DNA of 64,000 nt from the NCBI GenBank assembly GCA_041392475.1, contig JAWKLZ010000003.1, positions 1 to 64,000 of the forward strand, in the 5' to 3' direction. Each line of letters begins with the position of its first letter. Position 1 is the first letter of the stretch. Under the pieces are notes generated by a model, which saw only the letters and a list, made by a program, of their open reading frames with translations, ran no database searches and had not been told where the DNA came from. Source of the DNA: Chitinophagales bacterium. GTDB taxonomy: Bacteria > Bacteroidota > Bacteroidia > Chitinophagales > UBA2359. Shown here one piece after another: positions 51,351 through 59,517 of this stretch. Position numbers and translations under genes: made by a program.

Positions 51351-52439
51351 TTAGTACACCAAATCTAAATAAACGGGTAAATGATCGCTGTATCCACCCG
51401 TATACTGCGCACCGTAATAGGTACGAAAAGGACGCACACCCAGTTTTTTGTCTTCTGGTTCTACCAAAAACGAACCTTCATAAATCATTGCTGCTTGGTT
51501 TTGAATTTGAAGTCCCTTTTTTCGTTGAAGTAAGGGTGCAGAAACAATTATTTGGTCTAAAATTCCCCAATGATTTTCGTGTTTATGTGTACCTTTTCCT
51601 GCTTGTTCTAAAGCCGCCATTAAATTGAATAAATCATTAGAAGCCAGATTGGAAGTATCTTTTTTAGCATTCAATATCTTCAAAACACTTTCGTCATTGA
51701 GTGAATCGTTTAGGTCGCCCATAATCACAATATTTGCTTCGCTATCTGTTTGGTAAATAGAATCTACCGTTTGTCGTAATACTGAAGCCACAAAATTTCG
51801 TTTAGGGTCTGTTTCGATATGGCCACCAAATCGGGAAGGCCAATGATTGACAAAAAGATGAACCGTATCTTCACCTAATACAATTCCCTTTACATAGAGA
51901 ATATCCCTTGTTTTGGAGTCAATATCAAACGGAAATTTTATAGTAATGGCTTTGTGGCCAATGGGTTCAAATTTACTTGTGCGGTAGAGCATCGCAACGT
52001 CAATCCCTCGGCGGTCAGGCGATTCTTCGTGTATAATGTCGTAATCCAATTTTCGCAAGGGCGTTCGGACTATAAGTTCTTGTAAGACAAAGCGATTTTC
52101 AATTTCGCACAAACCTATCACAGCAGGTGGTTCCCATCCTCCAACACCAATAATGGTTCGGTAAATATTTTGTAGTTTGGTATAATATTTTCGACTTCCC
52201 CAACCTTTGATACCTCTTGGGGTGAAATCCTCATCGTTTTTGAGGCTATCATCACGGGTGTCAAATAGATTTTCGACATTGTAGAACATAATGCGAAAAG
52301 CATCTTCTACATTTCTTAAATCAGTGTTTTGTTGAGATTTGTCTGCTTCTGTATTGAACACATCCTCATTCACTTGCGAAAAAGCAGGTTGAAGCAGAAA
52401 GAGGAGTATTGTAGGCAAAGAATAGTATAAACGCTGCAT
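51351..52439 (-). CDS. Exported endonuclease/exonuclease/phosphatase-family protein
   Basis: 362 residues with a signal peptide (MQRLYYSLPTILLFLLQPAF, cut after FSQ). The EEP fold is shown by FRIMFYNVENLFDT (metal Asn), VIGLCEIENRFVLQEL (catalytic Glu), FVNHWPSRFGG, NIVIMGDLNDSLND (Asp-x-Asn) and the terminal GYSDHLPVYLDLVY (Asp-His). It probably hydrolyses phosphodiesters or phosphomonoesters outside the inner membrane. Substrate unknown; DNA, lipid or sugar phosphates are all possible. Confidence 0.87.
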   Translation of the reverse strand: MQRLYYSLPTILLFLLQPAFSQVNEDVFNTEADKSQQNTDLRNVEDAFRIMFYNVENLFDTRDDSLKNDEDFTPRGIKGWGSRKYYTKLQNIYRTIIGVGGWEPPAVIGLCEIENRFVLQELIVRTPLRKLDYDIIHEESPDRRGIDVAMLYRTSKFEPIGHKAITIKFPFDIDSKTRDILYVKGIVLGEDTVHLFVNHWPSRFGGHIETDPKRNFVASVLRQTVDSIYQTDSEANIVIMGDLNDSLNDESVLKILNAKKDTSNLASNDLFNLMAALEQAGKGTHKHENHWGILDQIIVSAPLLQRKKGLQIQNQAAMIYEGSFLVEPEDKKLGVRPFRTYYGAQYTGGYSDHLPVYLDLVY

Positions 52440-52480
52440 TATGTGTAATTTTGTAAATTCAAAAATAAATTAACCCTTCA

Positions 52481-53542
52481 ATGAGTGACGAGTTTCAAAA
52501 TAATCAGACGGACGAAGATAACCAAGAAGAAGAACATCTTTATGAACATTATGTCCTAAAAGTAGATCCAGGACAGACTCCAATCAGAATAGACAAGTTT
52601 GTTTTTCAACAAACTGGGATTAGTAGTCGCACCAAGATTCAAAATGCTGCTAAGGCGGAGTGTTTGCTCGTTAATGGGAAGGCGGTGAAGTCCAATTACA
52701 AAATCAATCCAAACGATGAGATAAAAATTGTGATGCCCAAACCAATGGGACGCTATGAGATTGAACCTGAAGACATGCCTTTGAACATTGTATATGAAGA
52801 TACAGAATTGATGATTGTGAACAAACCTGCTGGATTGGTAGTACATCCTGGTAGTGGGAACTATACAGGTACTTTGGTACATGGATTGTTACATCATTTT
52901 GAGCATTTACCTGTCAATGAAAAAGGAATTGAAGGAATGAGGCGGCCTGGACTGGTGCATCGGATTGATAAAGATACAACGGGTTTGATGGTGATTGCTA
53001 AAACCGATTTTGCGATGACTCATCTCGCCAAACAGTTTTTTGACCATACAGTAGTTCGTCGGTACCATGCGTTGGTGTGGGGCGATTTGAAGGAGGAAGA
53101 AGGTACGATTACAGGAAATGTAGGGCGCAATTTGCGCTATCGACAGGTGATGGACGTTTTTCCAGAAGGAGATAGGGGCAAACATGCGGTAACGCATTAC
53201 AAAGTCTTAGAAAGATTTGGGTATGTGACTTTGGTGGAATGTCGCTTGGAAACTGGAAGGACGCATCAGATTCGGGTACATTTTAAGTGGCTCGGACATC
53301 CGCTCTTCAATGATGTAGCGTATGGAGGTGATAAAATTATCAAAGGTACGGTTTATACCAAATACCGACAGTTTGTAGACAATGCTTTTAAAATCATCAC
53401 CAGACATTCACTTCATGCCAAAGTTTTAGGTTTTGTCCATCCAACAACTAAAAAGGAACTGTATTTTGAATCGGAATTGCCTGAGGATATGTTGGGTGTG
53501 ATTGAAAAATGGCGGAAGTACATGAACGGTGTGAAGTTGTAA
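52481..53542 (+). CDS. rluD: Ribosomal large-subunit pseudouridine synthase, RluD type
   Basis: 353 residues with an acidic N-terminal stretch, an S4 RNA-binding domain (RIDKFVFQQTGISSRTKIQN, residues about 36-95), then the RluA-family catalytic domain with VNKPAGLVVHPG, LVHRIDKDTTGLMVIAK (catalytic Asp165) and LETGRTHQIRVHFKWLGHPL. It isomerises uridines of 23S rRNA helix 69 in known relatives. It diverges from the EEP gene over 41 bp. Confidence 0.9.
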   Translation: MSDEFQNNQTDEDNQEEEHLYEHYVLKVDPGQTPIRIDKFVFQQTGISSRTKIQNAAKAECLLVNGKAVKSNYKINPNDEIKIVMPKPMGRYEIEPEDMPLNIVYEDTELMIVNKPAGLVVHPGSGNYTGTLVHGLLHHFEHLPVNEKGIEGMRRPGLVHRIDKDTTGLMVIAKTDFAMTHLAKQFFDHTVVRRYHALVWGDLKEEEGTITGNVGRNLRYRQVMDVFPEGDRGKHAVTHYKVLERFGYVTLVECRLETGRTHQIRVHFKWLGHPLFNDVAYGGDKIIKGTVYTKYRQFVDNAFKIITRHSLHAKVLGFVHPTTKKELYFESELPEDMLGVIEKWRKYMNGVKL

Positions 53543-53729
53543 TTTTCCCAAGAAATAAACAAAAACTCACAGTAACGATTAAGAACCATCTAGATTAATC
53601 ACACAACCTCATTTACAATAAAATTCAGCAAAATTTACCAACAATTTATTGATTTTGCCAACAGATATAACATTTTCTCTATCTTCGTTGTTAAAGGTTT
53701 ATTAAAAATTAAAATACAGAATTGACTCG

Positions 53730-54779
53730 ATGAAATTATCCAAAACCCCTCTCAGCATTCGAAAAGAACGTGAATTGAATGATCTGAAAAAGCAGTTGAA
53801 GAAAACCAAAACACAGTTGAAGCGCAGCACTACACGCCTCACTAACCTTCAAAAAGGCATTACCAAATTGCAGCAAAACATAGCCAATGAAATGCTGCAA
53901 AATCAAGAAAAAATGAAGGCTCTTCGTGAAGAACTATTGGCATTGTTGAAGAAAATAATGGCTTCAAAAAAAGTGGATAAAGAAAGCCGAGCGCAAGCCA
54001 AAGAACTTTTCAAAGAACTGGGGGAACTTGATGATACTGTTCCCAATATGGAAGATTTTGAAGGAGGGGATGAAAGTGAATATGAAGGAAGGGGAGGACG
54101 TTTTGCCTTCTTTGAGCAATTTAGAGCCGAAACACCCAAAGAAGAGCAGAGGAGTATTCGCAAGGTATTTATCAAACTTGCAGCGAGATTTCACCCCGAC
54201 AAAGCAAGCACGCCGCAGGAAGCAGATCGTTTTCACAAGATTATGCAGCGAATCAATACTGCTTATGAACGCAATGATATTCTGACCTTATTGGATATGG
54301 AAGCTCAATATGCCGATTATCAAAAAGAGGAGGTGAACAATGAAATTGACGAATCGGCGATTGTGAGTTTACTCGACCAAGAAATTTCAAAAGCAGCTAT
54401 TGAACTGGATTTATTAGAAGGGCAGTTGAACCGAGTGAAAGCAGAAACAAAAGATTTGAGGGCTTCAGATGCGGGTGAAATGCACCGAGAAGCTACCCGC
54501 GCTAAAAAATATGGCGTTGATTTTGTGGCGGATATGAAGGAGCAAATGGAAAGTGCAGTTGAGCAACTGATCGCAGTGAAAGGAGTCATGGAAGAATTGT
54601 TGAAGAAAGGAACGCTTACCAATGAAATGCTAATCAAAGCAGGCCTGATACCTGATCTTTCGATGTTTTTTGATGAGTTTGATGACGAAGATGATGAGTA
54701 CGATGACGACGATGACTTTTTTGGAGATATGGACACCAAAGATTTACAAAAAATGTTTAAGGATATGTTTGGACTTTAG
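53730..54779 (+). CDS. J-domain (DnaJ-like) protein with coiled coil
   Basis: 349 residues. The N-terminal 85 residues are a lysine-rich coiled coil (LKKQLKKTKTQLKRSTTRL). Residues about 137-185 are a J domain: RKVFIKLAARFHPDKASTPQ with the HPD triad at 155-157, then FHKIMQRINTAYE. A second helical stretch follows, and the end is extremely acidic (FDDEDDEYDDDDDFF-type). J domains stimulate Hsp70 ATPase; this one is not a classical DnaJ (no zinc or Gly/Phe region) and is probably a specialised co-chaperone. Confidence 0.85.
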   Translation: MKLSKTPLSIRKERELNDLKKQLKKTKTQLKRSTTRLTNLQKGITKLQQNIANEMLQNQEKMKALREELLALLKKIMASKKVDKESRAQAKELFKELGELDDTVPNMEDFEGGDESEYEGRGGRFAFFEQFRAETPKEEQRSIRKVFIKLAARFHPDKASTPQEADRFHKIMQRINTAYERNDILTLLDMEAQYADYQKEEVNNEIDESAIVSLLDQEISKAAIELDLLEGQLNRVKAETKDLRASDAGEMHREATRAKKYGVDFVADMKEQMESAVEQLIAVKGVMEELLKKGTLTNEMLIKAGLIPDLSMFFDEFDDEDDEYDDDDDFFGDMDTKDLQKMFKDMFGL

Positions 54780-54817
54780 CAATGAGTGGTGTTAGCCTCT
54801 TTGGGCTGATAAAGAAA

Positions 54818-54896
54818 GACTTCGGAAGTTTTTTATAAAAGATTTACAATTAGTAACATAGCCTCTTGATTCTTTAGGAGGCAAACTTCCGAAGTC
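54818..54896. repeat. Dispersed palindromic repeat, copy R4
   Basis: GACTTCGGAAGTTT pairs with AAACTTCCGAAGTC; inner parts (TTTATAAAAGATTTACAATT, TAGGAGGC) align with R3 at 44801-44884. It lies between convergent genes. Confidence 0.7.
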
Positions 54897-54911
54897 GAAG
54901 CTCAATTTTTA

Positions 54912-57215
54912 TCAGAAAGTAAAAGATGCTCCAAAACTTGGTAAAATTGGTAGCTGATTGATTCGGTCGTACCGAACACGGTCAAAGTAAAATATATTTC
55001 GTCGGTCGTAAATATTGGTGACACTTCCCGATAATTCTAAGATAGAATTTACCCCCACTGAAAACTGCTTCTTCAAAGACAAATCCAAACGGTGATAGTC
55101 TGGCAAACGACCGCCATTCAGTTGATCATCGAATATAATTCCAAGATTACCATTTTCTTCTGTAATGTTTACGTCAATACCCGTACTCAAAAAATTGAGG
55201 TCTTCGTAGAAACCTTGTGTTTGAGTGAAAGGAAAACCTGAACCATAATTCCACCGCAAACTCACTTCCCAATCTGTATTTTTTCCAAAACCGTAACTAC
55301 TTAGGAAATTGAGGTTGTGGCGGCGGTCAAAGTGAGGATTGTAGATTTGTGTGCCATCATCTCTTGTTACCTCACTTAGCGAGTACACCAGCCACAGAAA
55401 TAGATTCTTGTGATCGTATTTCAACAAAAAATCTACCCCAGTAGCACTTCCTGTTTCGATGATGTAATTGGGATCATTGCCAAACAATTTATTGCGGTTC
55501 ACATTCGTCAATTGGGTGAAATCTTTGTAGTATCCTTCCACATTCAAAGACAAATTTCTGGTGAGATCGAATTCGACTCCTCCAATGGCATGAACTGCAG
55601 CCTGCAAATTGTCGCTTGCCCGATTTCCTTCTGTATCAAAAATGGCAGTTTCGGGTGCAGACAAAAATCCAGTAAACAAGTTCACCACATCACGGTCGGA
55701 CTTTGTGCTCATAAAATTTTGTGTATAAACTCCACCCGCCAATTTGAAGCGTAGGTCGCTCGTTGCATTGTACTTCAATCCAAAGCGTGGCTCAAATTTG
55801 AACTGGGCTGCCGAAGCATAATAATTCACCCGAATACTGGGTTCTATCACCAATTTTTCTTTGATATTTGCCTTGTATTTTAAATAGCCACCAATCTCGG
55901 TCGTATTCTGATTTTCTTCAATTTTGAAGCCCAAAGGATTGATAAATTCAAATGTGGTAGAATACCCACTCACTTCAATACCATAGGTCAAGTCGCTGCT
56001 ATTGGGCAAAAAATAATTGAAGTTGATACCTCCATTGAAGCCCCCAATAGAACTTTTGCGAGGTTGCCCATCGGCTTCTACCAAGCCGATATTGTAATCA
56101 GACACAGACAAGAAACCATCCAAAATCATTTTGGATTGGCCTGGAATCAATACAAATGTAGAACCTACGCCCGTAGCATCCCAACTAAAATCCGACTGTT
56201 CTGCAAACTTGGCATCGTCTCCAAATCGAAAGCCTGAAATATTGAATTTGCTACCATTATCGGTATTGAAGGATACCTTTCCGTAAATATCGGTGAAGGT
56301 GTAAGGCAGACCCGCTGTGTCAATGTAAGAATAAAAGGTTTTTGAAGTTTTATCCAAATAAGACGTTTTGAGCGAGAGGATATAAGAAGCACTCACTCCG
56401 ACTCCTCCTTCCTTCAATTTCATCAAAGGTCCTTCCAGAATGGCTTTGCTCAAAAAAGTATTGGAGGCAATTTTACCTGTATGGCGGTTTTTGTTACCGT
56501 CTTTTGTCGTCACATCTATCACCGCCGATATTCGACCACTGTATTCAGCATTGAAGCCACCTGTCATTACCTCCACGTTTTTGATAAGGTCGGTTTCAAA
56601 AACAGAGAACAAACCGATGGAGTGAAAGGGATTGTAAATGGTAATACCATCTAATAAGACCCTTGTTTGAATCTGTGAACCTCCCCTAATATACAATTGT
56701 CCACCTTGATCTCCCGTAAAAACTACTCCAGGCAATACTTGTAAATACTGCGCCAAGTCGGGATCTCCTCCAATAGCAGGAATTTTGGTGATTTGTTTTG
56801 GGGTGATTTTAATAACAGAAGTACGTACTTCTGTCTGTGCCTCTTGTTTGGCTGCACCTACTTCAAAAACATCCAGCATAATATTGCCTTTGGAAATGAA
56901 TAGTTTTTCATTGAGGATTTGGTTGGCCCTCAACGTCACTTCAACTTTTGTGGTATCATATCCAAGGGCGGTACTCATAAGCATGTAAGTGCCTTCTGGG
57001 ACTTTATTGATACTGAAAAAACCATTGATGTCGGTTGCGGCGCCATAAGTAGTTCCTTCCAAAAAGACATTGTTAAAGATCATTGGTTCGCCCGATTCTT
57101 CATCGTAAACAAAACCCCTGATAATGCCGTCTCCACCTTGCGCCTTCAACAATGAAGGTATACTCATCAAAGTCAATAATAGGATAAAAATGTAGGGTCG
57201 TAGTATTTTTTGCAT
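54912..57215 (-). CDS. TonB-dependent receptor with carboxypeptidase-regulatory domain
   Basis: 767 residues from ATG 57215 (MQKILRPYIFILLLTLMSIP) with a signal peptide ending LKAQ. Residues about 28-110 are a CarboxypepD_reg beta domain (IIRGFVYDEESGEPMIFNNV, INGFFSINKVPEGTYML). The plug follows (DPDLAQYLQVLPGVVFTGDQ, LYIRGGSQIQTRVLLDGITI, NAEYSGRISAVIDV), then a long barrel ending GASFTF with a terminal aromatic. It imports or binds an unknown ligand across the outer membrane using TonB energy. No SusD partner is next to it, so it is not a standard glycan-uptake pair. Confidence 0.9.
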   Translation of the reverse strand: MQKILRPYIFILLLTLMSIPSLLKAQGGDGIIRGFVYDEESGEPMIFNNVFLEGTTYGAATDINGFFSINKVPEGTYMLMSTALGYDTTKVEVTLRANQILNEKLFISKGNIMLDVFEVGAAKQEAQTEVRTSVIKITPKQITKIPAIGGDPDLAQYLQVLPGVVFTGDQGGQLYIRGGSQIQTRVLLDGITIYNPFHSIGLFSVFETDLIKNVEVMTGGFNAEYSGRISAVIDVTTKDGNKNRHTGKIASNTFLSKAILEGPLMKLKEGGVGVSASYILSLKTSYLDKTSKTFYSYIDTAGLPYTFTDIYGKVSFNTDNGSKFNISGFRFGDDAKFAEQSDFSWDATGVGSTFVLIPGQSKMILDGFLSVSDYNIGLVEADGQPRKSSIGGFNGGINFNYFLPNSSDLTYGIEVSGYSTTFEFINPLGFKIEENQNTTEIGGYLKYKANIKEKLVIEPSIRVNYYASAAQFKFEPRFGLKYNATSDLRFKLAGGVYTQNFMSTKSDRDVVNLFTGFLSAPETAIFDTEGNRASDNLQAAVHAIGGVEFDLTRNLSLNVEGYYKDFTQLTNVNRNKLFGNDPNYIIETGSATGVDFLLKYDHKNLFLWLVYSLSEVTRDDGTQIYNPHFDRRHNLNFLSSYGFGKNTDWEVSLRWNYGSGFPFTQTQGFYEDLNFLSTGIDVNITEENGNLGIIFDDQLNGGRLPDYHRLDLSLKKQFSVGVNSILELSGSVTNIYDRRNIFYFDRVRYDRINQLPILPSFGASFTF

Positions 57216-57541
57216 GAAATTCAAATGTTTGTGGTTAGAGGGAATAAGCGTCAACCTGCGTCCTCCAAAAAATAGATGCAAGATTAGGGAAATTTGGTTG
57301 GATATTCACTTAATGAATGTTAAGAAATTATAAGGCTCGCAAGATATTTGACAATGCTATCATTTGTGAAACACATTAAAATAGAACAAAACCATTTTTG
57401 AAGCCACAAAAAGCTAGATATATGTGACAAATGAGGAAAAAGAAGGTATTTTTGTAAAAATGCTACCTTATTTTTACGGCTGCTACAATTGAAGCCAAAT
57501 TCGGGCATTTTTGATTTATTCTCATTTTATTTTCATTTTTT

Positions 57542-59320
57542 ATGCACGCATTAACAGGCTTAGACGCATCTTTCCTATATCTCGAAACACCCAATGCTCC
57601 CATGCACGTTGGAGGATTGGCCATCATTGAAGGTTCGCTTGAATTTGAAACCTTTCGTGAGGTTATCCGCTCACGATTGCACCTTGTTCCCTCCTTTACC
57701 CAACGTCTTGTTCAAGTTCCATTGAGCTTGGACTATCCTTATTGGATTGATGATCCCAACTTCAATTTGGATTGGCACTTACACCATACGGCCCTTCCTC
57801 AGCCAGGTGACTGGAAACAACTCCGAAAATTAGCCTCTCGCTTGTTCAGTCAGCCCTTGAACCGCAATCGCCCACTATGGGAAGTAGTATTCATTGAAGG
57901 AATCAACAATATTCCACAAGTGCCTCCAGGTTCGGTGGCGATTCTCAGCAAAATACACCATGCTGCAATTGATGGTGCATCGGGCGTAGATATCAACAAT
58001 ATCATTTATGATATGACTCCTGAACCTCGAAAATTTCCGCCTCCTCCTGCCAAAAAAATCGAATCTGTACCAAGTGATTTAGAATTGGTCAGGCGAAGTG
58101 CGGTGAACTTTGTAAAACGTCCCTTCAAACTCCCCAAATTGTTGTTGGATACAGCTACTTCAACGGTTAAAGCTGGCTATCTAACCAGAGTACGGAGTGC
58201 GCCCATGCCAACACTTCCTTTCACTGCTCCTAAAACCATTCTCAATGGACCTGTTTCGGCTGATAGGATTTGGGATACGTCTCTATTGTCTTTGGATCGT
58301 GTGAAAGCCATCAAAAATGTGATTGAAGGAACGACTGTAAATGATGTGATTTTGGCGGCTTGTGCAGGAGCATTGAGAAGATATTTGCTTGAAAAAGATG
58401 CGCTTCCCGAAAAACCTTTGATAGCAATGGTGCCAGTTTCTACCCGTACTACTGAAGAAAAGAATACGATGGGTAATCAGGTTTCCTCCATGTTTATTCC
58501 TTTGGGAACGGATATTGAAGATCCGATTGAACGCTTGAAGCACATCAACGAGCATACGCAAAGTGGAAAAATCGTGCAGCAGGCTGTTAATGCAAAATCA
58601 TTGGTGGAATACAGTGAATTGATTCCATTTGGTTTGGCAGGTACTGCAGCACGTTTGTACAGCCGAGCGAATCTATCAAAACTGCATAATCCTGTTTTTA
58701 ACTTAGTCATTACCAATGTCCCAGGGCCGCAAGTTCCCATTTATATGGGTGGTAAACAATTGTTGACGAGCATGGGTATGGCTCCAGTAATGGATGGTAT
58801 GGGCTTGTTGATTACTGTTTTGTCTTACAACGGTGTGATTTCTTTGAGTCCTGTTTCGGCACGCAATATCATGCCTGATATGAGTAAATTTACCCGCTAC
58901 CTGCGAGAAAGTGCCAACGAATTGGAGGCTGCAGTATTGGCTTCGGATGAAGCAAAAGAAGCGGCTGCAAACGTGGATAAATTAGCTGACATCACACCTA
59001 TTTTTCAGTTTATGGCAACTTATGTGGCGAAAAATCCAGAAATGAAATTCCCCGCAAATGATGTCTATCAATTTGAAATAACGGGCGAACAAGCTCAAAA
59101 TTGGGTTTTTGACCTGCAAAGTACACCGCCTCGCATTTATGAAGACCAGATTGAAGATGCAAAATGTACTTTGACGATGAAGGACAAGCATTTTGCGGCA
59201 ATGGCTGCGGGAAAATTGAAAGGTACTGCTGCTTTTATGCAGGGTAAAATGAAGGTGAAAGGGGATGTGAATGCTGCAATAAAATTTGGGAAGGTTTTGG
59301 AGATGTTTCCTAAAAAATAA
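57542..59320 (+). CDS. Wax-ester synthase/DGAT fused to SCP2 domain
   Basis: 592 residues. Residues 1-470 are a WS/DGAT acyltransferase: LTGLDASFLYLETPNAPMHV opening, catalytic HHAAIDG at 139-145, and the C-terminal part with VTNVPGPQVPIYMGG-like text (LVITNVPGPQVPIYMGGKQL). Residues about 485-592 are an SCP2 sterol-carrier domain (YQFEITGEQAQNWVFDL, FAAMAAGKLKGTAAFMQGKM, IKFGKVLEMFPKK). Ordinary WS/DGATs stop near 450-480 residues, so this is a fusion. It should join fatty acyl-CoA to alcohols or diacylglycerol, with the SCP2 part delivering or holding lipid (inference). Confidence 0.88.
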   Translation: MHALTGLDASFLYLETPNAPMHVGGLAIIEGSLEFETFREVIRSRLHLVPSFTQRLVQVPLSLDYPYWIDDPNFNLDWHLHHTALPQPGDWKQLRKLASRLFSQPLNRNRPLWEVVFIEGINNIPQVPPGSVAILSKIHHAAIDGASGVDINNIIYDMTPEPRKFPPPPAKKIESVPSDLELVRRSAVNFVKRPFKLPKLLLDTATSTVKAGYLTRVRSAPMPTLPFTAPKTILNGPVSADRIWDTSLLSLDRVKAIKNVIEGTTVNDVILAACAGALRRYLLEKDALPEKPLIAMVPVSTRTTEEKNTMGNQVSSMFIPLGTDIEDPIERLKHINEHTQSGKIVQQAVNAKSLVEYSELIPFGLAGTAARLYSRANLSKLHNPVFNLVITNVPGPQVPIYMGGKQLLTSMGMAPVMDGMGLLITVLSYNGVISLSPVSARNIMPDMSKFTRYLRESANELEAAVLASDEAKEAAANVDKLADITPIFQFMATYVAKNPEMKFPANDVYQFEITGEQAQNWVFDLQSTPPRIYEDQIEDAKCTLTMKDKHFAAMAAGKLKGTAAFMQGKMKVKGDVNAAIKFGKVLEMFPKK

Positions 59321-59334
59321 ATCACAGATTTTTT

Positions 59335-59505
59335 GGATTTTGCAGATGGGTAATTGAAAGGCAATTTTTTAATAAAATGGCAAAATATGTTTTTTGACTT
59401 GAAACGGTGTTGGGTTTATCCGATGAATTAGCAATGCTATTAAGAACAGAATGTGATTACTTGATGCGGAAACTAAATCTGAGTAATCTGCCCATCTGCA
59501 AAATC
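59335..59505. repeat. Long-range perfect inverted repeat between convergent genes
   Basis: GATTTTGCAGATGGG at about 59336-59350 and its exact complement CCCATCTGCAAAATC at 59491-59505 are separated by about 140 bp, between the WS/DGAT and caspase stop codons. Confidence 0.65.
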
Positions 59506-59517
59506 TGCTATGTAAAT

